Shown: positions 44,928 through 55,969 of the stretch, piece after piece
Numbering within the stretch: position 1 is the stretch's first letter
Layout: each line of letters opens with the position of its first letter
NCBI GenBank assembly: GCA_949775045.1
Contig: OX459110.1
Location: 10,425,741-10,489,740 of the forward strand
DNA: 64,000 nucleotides
Direction of reading: 5' to 3'
Source of the DNA: Metridium senile
Taxonomy: Eukaryota; Cnidaria; Anthozoa; Actiniaria; Metridiidae
Notes under the pieces: generated by a model
The model's input: the letters and a program-made list of their open reading frames with translations, nothing else
What the model was told of the DNA's origin: nothing
The model's database searches: none
Position numbers and translations under genes: made by a program

Positions 44928-45469
44928 TCTTTCCTTATCTTTGTTGAAGTAGCAACTTCAAAACAGCTAGTCTTGGAGGACAAAAGTGTTATATATTGAA
45001 AGCTAAACGAATTTCGGAAAACAATTTCCAGTGCAATACAACAGAGTACATTTACCAGTGGCGACAAGAAGCTGAGAAACAGCTGGAGAATTTAAACATC
45101 TTAACTTAAGAGCAAGATTCCCGCCAGGATCAAAGGTATAATCTTGCCTCATTTCATTAATTTAAGTACGTTTTATGGAATTATCTAATGAGATTTCAGT
45201 CTGTAATATTTGAGAGCATTATCTATATCGAAGGCACGAAGGCTTTCATCGTTTACCATCGAATATTATCAGCTTCGTGTCGGGAAGAAGTATTTTAGTT
45301 GGATAAATAGCCGCAGCATCAGTATAAAGTTTACGTGATGGAAACAGTTCGTTCTATGAATACTAGTTAAGGAACGAGCAACAAAAGAAGGCTTTTTAAC
45401 ACTATACACCTGAATCTAGATCTCTTACATTATAGCCACTTAGACCGAAGACTGCACGGAGACAAGCTA

Positions 45470-45840
45470 GAAATATATGAATCTGATTGGTTAAAACAAC
45501 AAAGACGAAAGCAAGCTAGAAAGTGAATTTATGTATAGTGGTACTACATTTTCCTTGTTGAAGAAAGATATGAATCTGATTGGTTAAAGCAACAAAGACG
45601 AAAGCAAGCTAGAAAGTGAATTCATGTATAGTGGTACATAACTACATTTTCCTTCTTGAAGAAAGATATGAATCTGATTGGTTAAAGCAACAAAGACGAA
45701 AGCAAGCTAGAAAGTGAATTCATGTACAGTGGTACATATAAACTACATTTTCCTTCTTGAAGAAAGATATCAATCTGATTGGTTAAAGCAACAAAGACGA
45801 GAGCAAGTTAGAAAGTGAATTGATGTATAGTGCATGGTAC
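45470..45840. repeat. ~95-100-bp tandem repeat, four units (unit 1)
   Basis: Units: 'gaatctgattggttaaagc', 'aacaaagacgaaagcaag', 'tagaaagtgaatt(c/t)atgtatag', 'actacattttccttcttg'. Unit 2 has only two such units (59570-59740), so copy number changed after duplication. Confidence 0.9.
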
Positions 45841-45929
45841 AACATTTAGCTTGTTCAAGTAGATGGTCAGACCAGCTGCAAATGCATGTGCAAGCAAGGA
45901 AACACGATAGGCAAGTTTGAAATATAACT

Positions 45930-46245
45930 CGCAAATTGCCCTTACAGACTGAGTTAAAACAAAAAGGACTAAATTATCAGTTCACAAGAAGAATTGGCCT
46001 GGTAACAGTAGGTGTGCATGATAAATTGCTGAACTGTGTTGTGGAAATCTCCTTTGACAACGAAAGGGACTGGCTATTGAGTTCGCAAGAAGAATATCTG
46101 GTAACAGTTGGTGTACATGATAAACTCCAAACAGTGTTGTGTAAAGTCTCCTTTGGCATCGAAAAGAACTGAATATTGAGTTCACGAGAAAAAGGCCTGG
46201 TAACAGTCTGTGTACATATACATAACTGAACTGTGTTGTGGAAAT
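45930..46245. repeat. 99-bp tandem repeat just 5' of GPCR (unit 1)
   Basis: 'ggtaacag' recurs at 46001, 46100 and about 46199, i.e. every 99 bp (33 codons), so a plus-strand frame (45936-46172) is kept through it. The array stops about 60 nt before the receptor ATG and so probably lies in its 5' leader or promoter. Unit 2 has four units. Whether the frame is translated as an upstream ORF cannot be told. Confidence 0.9.
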
Positions 46246-46300
46246 CTCCTTGGAGACAATTCTTGTTCTTAATTATTTCTCTTGATCTATCAGCGAGGAA

Positions 46301-47458
46301 ATGGCATTGACTAGGAACTTTACTAACCTAACGACCGTCGTGCCATCTTCAAACAGTACTTTCCTGGAGCCTGGCTATGTAATCTGGCTGAAGGTATTGG
46401 CCTATGTAGGTGTCTTCATAGCCTCCTTTGGTGGAAACTGCTTTGTAATCCTAGCCTACAATTTCAGCTTTAATCGTAAAATCCGTACAGTTAGTAACAC
46501 GTTTATTGTGTCTATGGCAGTGGCTGATTTATTTCTTACTATAGCAAGTATTCCTGAGAGAATAACTCGTGTTTTGACCCACGATGAGTGGGTATTACCA
46601 GGGGATGTCGGTTTCACCGCGTGCAAACTTGTCAACTTTGTGGAGAAATTATCTCTTAATGTTTCCGTACTTCAACTGGCAAGCATAGCTATTGATAGGT
46701 TCCTCGTGGTGTTCTTTCCTCGAAAGAAGATCATTACACGGCTGATATCTATACGAATCGTTGAATTCATATGGGCTACATCGATCATCAATTGCTTTAC
46801 AACCCTAGTTTATGAAGGGTTTAAACAGATTCAACAGAATAAAAAATATATATATAAGAACTGTAAAGTAAGATTTTTCTTTGAGGACTGGAGAATATCA
46901 TGGTACATTTTATATCTTATCATCCTATATGGTACTTTCTTCTTGCTTATAATAGTTCTCTACAGTGCTATAGCAGTTCAACTTTTGCGCAAAAAGACAC
47001 CTGGAGTACGTATACGAATGTCTGTTAGAAGTCGACGAACTGAAAAGCTTAACCTTAGAATCATCAAATTGGTAGCGATCATAACTGCAGTGTTTTACAT
47101 CTGTTTTCTGCCGTATTGGATCGGTTGGATCTTCTGTTCGTACCACTTCAGTGCCATAATTTGCCATAATGATTTCGTTTTTGTGGCGATATTTCTGTCT
47201 TATTTGAACAGTGCATTGAATCCTGTTATATATACTATCTTCAATGAAAACTTTAGAATTGCCTTTCGTTTATTCACACAAAGGATTTGCTGTGTGAGGG
47301 TGGGGAGGGGTGATCTAAATAGTCGAGGTAGAGACTGTTTTATTATTGGTCCTAGGATTGACTCTGGTTTGGCTACAGATACTCCAGATATTCAAACCAC
47401 AAACAACAGTCCGCCGTGCTCCCTTGATCAAAACTGGCTTAATACCACGAGTGCGTAG
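46301..47458 (+). CDS. Class A (rhodopsin-like) GPCR, type B, copy 2a
   Basis: An intronless 385-residue receptor. In-frame TGA 18 nt upstream (TGA TCT ATC AGC GAG GAA ATG) fixes the start. Sequons NFT and NST lie in the N terminus. TM1 is about 29-53 (GGNCFVI), TM2 67-85 with MAVAD (Asp76), TM3 106-131, then DRF (132-134), TM4 151-170, TM5 200-227, TM6 255-278 with CFLPY (268-272), TM7 292-313 with NPVIY (307-311). Cys108 and Cys188 fit the disulphide; Cys330-331 may be palmitoylated. Compared with 60290-61402 it carries four in-frame insertions: eight residues in ECL2, one before TM5, one in TM5, two in ICL3. From residue 363 (after ATDTP) the tail is unrelated to copy 2b: it is encoded across the duplication boundary. 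No stops or frameshifts. Ligand unknown. Confidence 0.93.
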   Translation: MALTRNFTNLTTVVPSSNSTFLEPGYVIWLKVLAYVGVFIASFGGNCFVILAYNFSFNRKIRTVSNTFIVSMAVADLFLTIASIPERITRVLTHDEWVLPGDVGFTACKLVNFVEKLSLNVSVLQLASIAIDRFLVVFFPRKKIITRLISIRIVEFIWATSIINCFTTLVYEGFKQIQQNKKYIYKNCKVRFFFEDWRISWYILYLIILYGTFFLLIIVLYSAIAVQLLRKKTPGVRIRMSVRSRRTEKLNLRIIKLVAIITAVFYICFLPYWIGWIFCSYHFSAIICHNDFVFVAIFLSYLNSALNPVIYTIFNENFRIAFRLFTQRICCVRVGRGDLNSRGRDCFIIGPRIDSGLATDTPDIQTTNNSPPCSLDQNWLNTTSA

Positions 47459-47471
47459 CGCTAGCGCGAGG
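47388..47471. other. 84-bp sequence at the unit 1 / unit 2 junction
   Basis: Sequence between the last base shared by the two units (47387) and the first base of unit 2 (47472). It encodes the last 23 residues and stop of the receptor at 46301. It is not present after the equivalent point in unit 2 (61340), so a simple two-step tandem duplication does not explain it. Confidence 0.75.
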
Positions 47472-47824
47472 GGTATTCTGCCTCTTTCATCAAATACAAG
47501 CGGTTTTTTAACTAATTCTTCGCTAACTAAGGCGGAATTTCCTATTAATAACACATGAAAAGATGAAAAAAAGGCAAAAAATGAAAACAAACACACATAA
47601 GCCGCCGCAAAGCTCGCCGGGAAGTACGCGTGCAATCAATTAATAGCACATGTGCAATTAATTAATTGCACGGATTAAGAGAAAATTCACTGTCAATCAA
47701 CCAATCAGAAACGAGCATTTTATGTAGATGTGGTATTAATATTATAACTGCCTACAATCATCATCGTTGTTATCAAAGGTATAATATCAATTTTGAAAAT
47801 ATTAAAAGTTGCAAGTAATTGTAC

Positions 47825-48190
47825 TATATGGCGAGGGATGTGGGATCAGGGATCACATGTCTGGGATCAATAGTCCGAATCAGGTGGAATCAGGGATCAC
47901 AGAATAAGGATCGGGATTGTATATGAGTAAATTCAGGGATCAGAACATTTTTCTGGGGATCAGGGATCAAAATGCGCGAGCTTTTAGGATCAGGGATGAA
48001 ACTTTTGTGTAAAATATCGGGATCAAGTGGTCCGAATTAGCTGGGATCAGGGATCACAGCAGAGAAATCGGGATCATAACAATAAATTCAGTGATCAGAA
48101 CATTTTTCTGGGGACTCAGGGATCAAAATACGCGAGTTTTTGGGATCAGGGGTTTTTGTGTAAAATATCGGGATCAATCACGTGAAAACA
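47825..48190. repeat. GGGATCA-rich cluster, internally duplicated (unit 2)
   Basis: Contains two tandem copies of a ~170-bp segment ('cagaacatttttctgggga', 'atcaaaatgcgcgag', 'tgtgtaaaatatcggg' occur twice), whereas unit 1 has one. GATC density is very high throughout. Confidence 0.85.
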
Positions 48191-49072
48191 TCCCTCTTTC
48201 TTAGAGCAGCTTTTGTAAATTAATGAACGATGCCTTTGGCTATTTTTAATCCTGTTATTATAGTCTATGTTTATTAAATATGATACGGCACAAAAGTCTG
48301 GAAAAGTGGAAAAGATCTAAATGAGTAAAGCTCCTTTGAGATAAGATAGATTGATGAACTAGAGTTTGGCTAATGGCAAATATATCCTTTAATCGAATTT
48401 GTCTGAGTCATAGACGACTTTCATAAATGGCCCCACTAATTATAATAATTTTTAAAATTTATGTTTTAAGAAAAAAAAGCTATCATGTGATAGACATTCA
48501 CCATAACAATAACTTGTGAAAGTTTGAGAAAAAACGATTAAATTTGCAAGAAGCTATAAGAGTTTGAAAAATCAGAAAAACACCAAAACAAGGCATCAAA
48601 CCCTCAGCAGAAAATTACATACAAATCTCTAAAGTTTTCATTGAGCATAACTTCTTTGGTATTTTAGCCAAAGCATCAAGACTTTCCAAATTAACATGCC
48701 TATTTCATATGACAATGCTAAAATATTAACATATCTGTTTACTTGAAAAATCAATTTCTGCTTCATAGTATGATATTGATATTGTCTACTCATCACTATT
48801 ATTATCGATCATATCCACTGCTTTCATAATCATCCTAGCCATTTTTGGCATAAATATAGGCATTTAATTCGTCATCATTGAAAAAGTGTAAATTATCATC
48901 ACCATCATCGTCATCATCATACGGTAATTTATCTTCATCATAATCTTTATAATAGTCAACATCATCGTCATAACATTCGTTTGTAATTGTATTCATCATG
49001 ATAAGAACCTATTCACAAAGATTCATCGTCATCATCAATACATTTTCTGATGAAGAATCCTGTCTCTTTTTA
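48191..49072. other. Gene-free duplicated stretch
   Basis: Colinear with 36251-38789 minus its two large insertions; the empty sites TTAA (about 48470) and TA (about 48658) are here. GAT/ATC-rich bits near 48895-48920. Confidence 0.7.
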
Positions 49073-49528
49073 GCTGATGTTACACGCGACGATTTACAGC
49101 GACAATTTTTCGCGGTACGGGTTGATTTCTAATACAAGTTACATGAGCCGGCCGTTTTTTCGCGCAATATTCCTACGAATTCAAAATGTTACACAGGACA
49201 ATTTTTAGCGATTTCTGTAATGGCAACATCGTCCCCAGCTCCCAAGCCGCGCCATTTACGGCCGCCATCTTGTTTGTTGACAACAGATCGATCCCGAACT
49301 GCATTCTGGGTAGGTGTGGCGCTAAAATTAGACGACAAAGCTGTTACACGCATCAACTTACTGAATATTCGTCATTTCGCATTGCGAGTTTTTGAAGTTG
49401 AATCAAAAACTCGCAAGGTGTTGCAGTATCCGAAAATCTGCGTATGTCGCATGTCACACGCATCAATTTTTTGCGCAACGGCGTATCGCGAAAAATCGTC
49501 GCTGAAAATCGTTGTGTGTAACATCACC
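49073..49528. mobile_element. 456-bp MITE, GCTGATGTTACACG ends (unit 2)
   Basis: Copy of 38790-39245, same length and position within the duplicated unit. Confidence 0.88.
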
Positions 49529-49934
49529 TTTAAAACTGCCGGCATAGTTCTAATTCTATGGAATACTATTTACTCCAATGTGTGACTCAACTACGTAATG
49601 AGGCTCATTACATTGTCTCTCAGCATGATCGCTGTGTTTTAATTTCCTGTGGTGAATGGGTGGAACTGCCAGCTGGGTAGTCTGGTACAGCTCTTGTAAC
49701 ATGCTGCGAAAAGCACGTGAGGTCACGCCCACTTTTAATAGTTCGAAAAATGTTTTCTTGTAAAATTGACATACAGCAATATCTCTAAGTTACAATTAAG
49801 AAGCCTAGTTCTCAAACCATAAGTGCGAAGGCCCCAGTCCTCACCTCTTGTACAATCATTGCTCGTGCTAAATCTCCCTCACTGTTTGCTCATTTGTTTA
49901 CATATTTAATTTATTATCGTAATACATCTAGATC

Positions 49935-50165
49935 TATTTATCCATTCATTCGTTCTTCCATTCAGTTAATCATCCAATTTTTATTCTTTCATCTATTCAT
50001 TTATTTATTCATTCCTCCACCCACCCATCCATTCTTCTATCTATTCATTCATCCATACATTTACACGTCGGCTTATTCATTCATTCTTCCATATATATAT
50101 ATATCCATTTATTCACCAATTCATTCTTCCATCTATTCATTCATTTATTCATTTCTCCGCCCTGC
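49935..50165. repeat. TTCA/TCCA microsatellite (unit 2)
   Basis: Counterpart of 39640-39895, with small length changes. Confidence 0.9.
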
Positions 50166-50359
50166 ATCGGAAAACATAGCTCCATGATTTTGAACATTTG
50201 ATCTTTGCAAGTAGAAACCCACTTTTAAAAACAATTAAACATCCAGAGAAGCCTTTTACAGCATAATATGATTATATATACTCAGACGACTTATAACCGG
50301 CGACAAAATGAATTTATATCATTCAATGAGTTCTCGAGTTTCTACTGTCCGCTCGATTT

Positions 50360-50790
50360 TGAATACAATACAATAAACTTTATTGATACTCCCCAGAAGG
50401 GATCTTCCTATCAATTCACATATATAGCTGGAGTTTTGCAACATTTGACTTACTGGTACCTGACCAAACTGAAGAGCAATAAAACAACTTCGTAAAAACA
50501 AGTGCATTTGAGTAAAGTTGTTTTGTCAAAGAGACGACGAATCCTGCCAATCTACATAGTTTGCCCATCAGGTCGGCTGTCAAGGAGGAAATTTGCTGGT
50601 CAAAGGACAAATGTTTGTCCAATATCACTCCTAAGTCCTTAACAGAGTTCACAACGGGGAGTTCTTTTCCCAGGAAATCAATGGACGGAATTGTTGTTCG
50701 CGCCAACATTTGGCTGGTGCCAAACACGCAGAACTTTGCTGTCTTGTCTGGATTTAAAAGTAAGTGGTTTGCGCTACGCCACGAAATCAT
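50360..50790 (-). pseudogene. LINE reverse-transcriptase C-terminal fragment (unit 2 only)
   Basis: On the minus strand a frame from about 50790 reads SWRSANHLLLNPDKTA, then KDLGVILDKHLSFDQQI and ends near LFYCSSVWSG. These are the post-catalytic 'NxxLLLNPxKT' and 'KxLGVxxDxxLSF' blocks of CR1/L2-like RTs. The 3' UTR reaches a (ATTGT)n tail at about 50360-50372. Unit 1 lacks the insertion at about 40083. Only about 430 bp remain, so it is a dead 5'-truncated copy. It belongs to a different family from 51746-53107 (different sequence and tail). Confidence 0.85.
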
Positions 50791-50884
50791 GAGAGTCTTA
50801 TAGAGAATGGCCGAGAGAATACAGCGATAACGATTAGAAATCTTTTTTTCACGCATAGCCATGTATCACACATAAAAAAACGTG

Positions 50885-51110
50885 TTTTCCGATGTCCATT
50901 CATTCTTCAATCACTTCTTTCATCCACACATTCACATTCACATTCACATTCACCCACCAACCCATCCATCCATCCATCCATCCATCCATTCATTTTAATT
51001 TTCCATATATTAATCCATTCATTCACCAATTCATACACATTTTCATCCATAAGAGAGAGTTGTAAAACGCTATGAGCTTTGGGAGTAGCGCTATATAGAT
51101 GAGGCATATT
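50885..51110. repeat. TTCA/TCCA microsatellite and LINE-tail-like sequence (unit 2)
   Basis: Counterpart of 40200-40425; includes a pure (ATCC)n stretch and 'agcgctatatagatgagg'. Confidence 0.7.
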
Positions 51111-51739
51111 ATTATCAATGTATCCAATTTGCATTCATCTATCTATTTATTTATATTCGTGTATATATATGCACTATATACAGGAAATTTATTTATTCAT
51201 TTACATTCGTTACACCCTCATAGAAAATTAAAAACTTAATTAGAAAATTATGTGACCCATTCAGTAACGGAAGGCTAGTTTACAAGTGGCACCTTTACTC
51301 ACCACTGCAAATAATTAACCTTTCATGGCTTTCAGTGAAGACACTTGTGAAAGAAAGCATTTGTGTTAACTTTAAGTATGACCCAAGGCGTGACACTGGT
51401 GTGATATGTGAAAAATATTAATAAATAAAGCACTTAATTTATGTCAATAGGGTAACTAGAATTACATAAATAATTTTAATCTAGGCCCTACATACATACG
51501 GCATAAAAATTCAATAAGAAATATAAACAAGTAAATTAAAATGATAAAGATATAAAACTATCTAAATGCAGTTTAAAAATTCCTAAATTGAAAAATATAC
51601 GACCTAAGATAAGTACATGCTTTCAAGCTTTTCTAAATGTAATTTGAAAATTCCTAATTTGAAAAAAAAAGTACGAGCTAAGATCATGCAGTCAGGCATG
51701 CTTTCAAGCTTTTTGAATTAAAGGCATGTTTAGATAATT
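51111..51739. other. Unit-2-only AT-rich segment before the LINE
   Basis: No gene. A ~65-bp tandem pair ('tttgaaaattcctaa', 'catgctttcaagctttt') is seen at about 51565-51715. Absent from unit 1. Confidence 0.5.
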
Positions 51740-53345
51740 CAAGAATTGATATTCAAGAACTATCGCCCTGTAAGTAACCTTCAGTACATTTCTAAGCTTA
51801 CTGAAAAGGCCGTATTCCAACAAACGCATGGGCATATGGTCATTAATTCCTTGTACCCCGAGCTACAGTCATCGTACCGCCAGCACCACAGTACTGAAAC
51901 GGCCTTGCTGAGAGTGATGAATGATGTTCTTCTAGACATGAACTCTCAGCATGTCACACTGTTGGTGCTTCTAGATCTTAGCGCGGCCTTCGACACCGTC
52001 AATCATGACATTCTGTTGGAAAGGCTTGACAGGGACATTGGTATGCGTGGCGTTACGCTTGACTGGTTTCGCTCCTATCTGTCTGGTCGATGTCAACAAG
52101 TTTGTATTGATGGTTCTCTGTCCAAGCAATTCCATCTAAACTGCGGTGTACCACAGGGATCTTGTCTTGGCCCTCTTCTCTTTGTTATCTACACCTCTTC
52201 GTTGTTCAAGGTTATAGAACGTCATCTTCCTCGGGCTCACTGTTATGCTGATGACACTCAACTATACATTAGTTTCAAGCCTGATGGTGCCAACGCACAA
52301 GCCGACGCCCTTCATGCTATGGAGCAGTGTATTCAAGACCTTAGGAACTGGCTAATTGATAGCAGGCTGTTGCTCAACGATGACAAAACAGAATTCCTGG
52401 TAATTGGAACTCGCCAACAACTTAATAAATTAAATCCGTCAGTTCTTAATGTTGGCGAACATACAATTGATCCTTCTGTAAATGTCAGGAACTTGGGTAC
52501 TATTATTGACAATTCACTTAGTATGGATCCTCAGGTTAATCAAATTTGTAAGGCTGCTTTTTATCATATTCACAATATTCGACGGATCTCAAAATATCTT
52601 TCTCAGGATTGTCTTAAAACATTAGTTCATGCTTTTGTTACGTCACGACTTGACTATTGTAATAGCTTACTTTATGGCCTGCCTAAATATCAGATCTGTA
52701 AATTGCAGAGGGTCCAGAACACTGCCGCTAGGTTAATAATGAACGCTAGAAAGTATGACCATATCACGCCTGTACTCTACAACCTTCATTGGCTACCTGT
52801 CTTTTATCGTATTCAGTTTAAGATTTTAACAATTACATTCAAGGCTATATATAACATCTCGCCTAGCTATATAAGTGATTTGGTGTCCATTAGGTCCTGT
52901 TCTGCATATTCATTAAGGTCTAACAACACTTTAGTCTTGGATCGTCCTAAGGGGCGTATGCTATCGACACTAGGGGCGCGTTCTTTCTATGCTGCTGCCC
53001 CCACACTGTGGAACAGCCTTCCTGTACAAATTCGGGAAATAAAATCACTTAGCATTTTTAAGAAACAGCTTAAGACACATCTTTTTAATATAGCTTATAA
53101 CAAGTAGTTTTTAGTGAATTTAACTTAGTTATTTTTATTTAGAATATTTCCATTAGAATATTTCCACTTAGTATTTCGTTTTTTAGTATTGGATTTTTAT
53201 AGATTAATATTTATAGTAATTATTCATATGTTATATATTTATATTTTATTGACTTATTCATGTAAAGCGCTCTTGATCATTTTAATGTTAAAAAGCGCTA
53301 TATTAAGTAAATAAATTATTATTATTATTATATTATTATTATAAT
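51740..53345 (+). mobile_element. 5'-truncated CR1/L2-type LINE
   Basis: Starts abruptly inside the reverse transcriptase domain and runs through the end of ORF2, a ~160-nt 3' UTR with 'aaagcgctcttgatc' and 'aaaagcgctatatt', and an ATT-repeat tail at about 53318-53345. No endonuclease domain. It lies in unit 2 only. Confidence 0.9.
51746..53107 (+). CDS. Non-LTR retrotransposon reverse transcriptase (5'-truncated)
   Basis: About 453 codons open without a stop; the first codon in this frame is TTG, so there is no genuine start and the protein is a fragment. RT blocks in order: FKNYRPVSNL near the start, LLDLSAAFDTVNHDILL (block A, first catalytic Asp), GVPQGSCLGPLLF (block B), CYADDTQLYI (block C, catalytic YADD), LNDDKTEFLVIG, then the thumb-like region with RLDYCNSLLYG, HWLPV and the C-terminal WNSLPVQIRE ... 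FKKQLKTHLF. These are typical of CR1/L2/Jockey-clade LINEs. The apurinic endonuclease half is missing. The intact frame with all catalytic aspartates points to a recent insertion, but it should not be mobile alone. Confidence 0.92.
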   Translation: MIFKNYRPVSNLQYISKLTEKAVFQQTHGHMVINSLYPELQSSYRQHHSTETALLRVMNDVLLDMNSQHVTLLVLLDLSAAFDTVNHDILLERLDRDIGMRGVTLDWFRSYLSGRCQQVCIDGSLSKQFHLNCGVPQGSCLGPLLFVIYTSSLFKVIERHLPRAHCYADDTQLYISFKPDGANAQADALHAMEQCIQDLRNWLIDSRLLLNDDKTEFLVIGTRQQLNKLNPSVLNVGEHTIDPSVNVRNLGTIIDNSLSMDPQVNQICKAAFYHIHNIRRISKYLSQDCLKTLVHAFVTSRLDYCNSLLYGLPKYQICKLQRVQNTAARLIMNARKYDHITPVLYNLHWLPVFYRIQFKILTITFKAIYNISPSYISDLVSIRSCSAYSLRSNNTLVLDRPKGRMLSTLGARSFYAAAPTLWNSLPVQIREIKSLSIFKKQLKTHLFNIAYNK

Positions 53346-53511
53346 TATTAGATTTGAACTGACGAGAGTGATGTAGATGATTTGATAGTAATACAAATGT
53401 ATAATTCATAATGAGTGAAGATTCAATTACTGAGTTCTACTCCTACGCCTGAGTAGAACTCAATTCAATACACGTGTAGTAGAAGAGCTGAGTGTTCATG
53501 ATGATAACCAG
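53346..53511. other. Short spacer
   Basis: Contains an imperfect inverted repeat 'actgagttctactc' / 'gagtagaactcaatt' (about 53430-53466). Nothing else. Confidence 0.5.
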
Positions 53512-53972
53512 TACAGTAAAAACCCGCATATAAGAACCAATGCATGGATTAAGAACCACTTAGCTAAAATTTGCTTTTTAAGCACCTGTTATAAAAGAAC
53601 CACTTTAGGCTAAAAAATTAGACTCATGGTTCTTATATGAAAGCTATATTTGGTCATTTGAAAAAATATAAGCTGAGTCTGAATATGACCAAATTTAAAA
53701 TCAATGCAAGAAAAATGTTTTACAAATGTATTATCAGTTAGTTCTCAATGAGAATACATTCATCATTCAGATGCTTCTAGATCTAGATCTACCTAACAAT
53801 TTATAATATAACATAAAAAACACTACGTAAGGGAAATTGTTTTTGCTTTGTAAATAAGAACCAGTTAAGAACCACCTTAGCCCAATTTCTCACTAAATAC
53901 CAATTATATAAGAACCACTTTAGCCTAACCTCGAAAAATAGTGGTTCTTTATATATACGGGTTTTTACTGTA
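53512..53972. mobile_element. Tc1/mariner-type MITE, TACAGTAAAAACCC ends
   Basis: TIRs TACAGTAAAAACCCG and CGGGTTTTTACTGTA, extended by ATATAAGAACCA / TGGTTCTTTATATAT. 461 bp; several internal 'aagaaccac' motifs. Same family as 27723-28134. Confidence 0.88.
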
Positions 53973-54847
53973 TGCCATCGTTATCGTGAAGCAGAGAGGT
54001 CAAACGACCACGCATGCGCGAAAAAAAAACCCAAGTAAAATCCAGCATACATCTAACATTCGTACAGACTCTTTAAAAATACCTATGTAGTGGACGACTT
54101 TCATCACTTTTTTCTCAAAATATAAACAAAAATACAAATCAAAGTGTAAATTAATAAATGGTAGCTTCACAATATAACAAAGGTTTTGTACAAGAAAATC
54201 CAAGCTTATATATTCAAGGATATTTTTATAAATCGACTTTAAACACTGTAGTCCGAAAGTCCTAATGTTTTCAATGGCAAATTTACCGCCTTGAATATTT
54301 TGCCACGCATGCGTAGTCGTTTGACCGCTGTGTTTGCAGTCAGCCTAAATGATGCTAAAAGCTGTATTAACTGCAGAAAAACATTGAAGCGTCATTAAAG
54401 AGCCTTCTAGATAGCACATAACACATGCAAAATACATAACGAGCTGATTTATAATAATTTTCTCTCGCTGTCATTTTAGTGCCTTCTAGATAGCATACAT
54501 CAGTGCAATGATTATAGAAGTGTTTTTTAGTAGTGCTTGCATTGAAATGGGAGCTGCTCGCGACGGGAACTTTTACAAACGAGCCCTCGACGTCAGTACA
54601 ATCTTTCTAAGTAAATATTTTTGAGACGAGAAAGTTCTGATTAAGCACTTTCTCTTTAATCAATCCAGCGGAGGAGTTTAATTTGGTGCTTGTGTTTGTA
54701 TAGTTTTCTCTGCGTTGGTAGGCCGCCGGTGTAAACAAGAAACAACTTCTCAAATTGCATTGCTTCCCTTCTCTTTTATCGTTTTCCCCGTTCTTTTATT
54801 AATTCGTTGGCTATTTTGTTCATGCTTTCGCAGCTGTCTCTTTAGCT
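53973..54847. other. Gene-free duplicated stretch
   Basis: Colinear with about 40545-41477 of unit 1 without the SINE fragment. A minus-strand frame at 54000-54203 shows no features. Confidence 0.65.
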
Positions 54848-55203
54848 CAGGGTCTGAATAGGGGGGTCCCAATATCAGTTAACAGCTAAATTTTAGCAAT
54901 TTTCTCAGTTATCAGTTAAATTTTTCGGTTCTTTTTTTATCAGCTAAAAAGACACGGAATTCTCAGTTAACAGTAATTTTTTTTAGCCGTTTCTCCGTTA
55001 ACAGTTAACTGAACAGGGTCTTAATGGGGGGGGGGGGGGGGGGCTAATGTCAGTTAACAGCTAAATTTTAGCAATTTTCTCAGTTATCAGTTAAATTAAA
55101 AACAAAGAAATATCAGCTAACAGTTATCCTAAAAAGACACGGAATTCTCAGTTAACAGTTAATTTTTTAGCCGTTTTTAACGGTTAACACCATTCAGACC
55201 CTG
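54848..55203. mobile_element. CAGGGTC element with internal duplication (unit 2)
   Basis: Ends CAGGGTCTGAAT and ATTCAGACCCTG. A second CAGGGTC left end at 55014, followed by a run of about 18 G, shows that most of the element is tandemly duplicated here; unit 1 has one copy. Interior motifs GTTAACAG and 'agttatcagttaaat'. Confidence 0.8.
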
Positions 55204-55969
55204 TTATACCCCATTGCTTCACTGTGAGCTGCCTGCTTTATCGCTATCTGATTATTTCTGATCTTTTTCTGAAACCGTTCCCAATTTCGTTTGTTATTGT
55301 TATTTTTTTGTAATAACCTTCCCATCTTTTCAAAGAAGGCTCTGGTAAAACCATGGCTTCAGCTTCCGTCGTAATGTTTTAAATATTCTTGGCTTTGCCC
55401 TTGTTTCTAGTTTGTAGTAACTTGCATTATATATATGTTGCAGTTGGTTTTTCTATCGACGTTTTCTGGTTTATTGATGATACATTACGATCTGTGGTTT
55501 TATTGCATTGATAATGTTTTCATTAATCTGTGTTTTTATCGCATTGATAATGTTTTTCTAGTCTTTGTCCTCGTTTCTGTTTTGTAGTCACTTGTATTAT
55601 ATATATGTTGCATTTGTTTTTTCTTTCGACTTTTTCTGGTTTATTGAAGATACATTAATCTGTGGTTTAATTTATCGCATCTTTTAATTTTCTTCTTAAA
55701 TTCAAAAATGCAATTTATAATACTTCTCAAATTAAAACACCAAGTTGTTCATGGCCAACCCAAATTAAAAACAGTTTTTTAAACCTTTTTTTTTTTACCC
55801 TTTGTAATGGTGTTTGTAGTGATGTCCAAATTTCTATAAAATGCCTTTGATTGATTGATGTTTTAATTAAAAATGTCAGCGTTATTAAAAAGCACATTTC
55901 ATGTTAGAATTTTTCCAATAAAAAAAACGGTGCAAATCAGTGTCTTTCAAATAATTAAAACAACTAATA
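55204..55969. other. Gene-free duplicated stretch
   Basis: Colinear with about 41650-42420 of unit 1. No gene. Confidence 0.65.

Noticed and set aside
45936..46172. A 78-residue secreted repeat protein or neuropeptide precursor upstream of the receptor
   Set aside because: No signal peptide or dibasic-flanked peptide repeats; the frame stays open because the 99-bp repeat is a multiple of three. Mentioned only as a possible upstream ORF.
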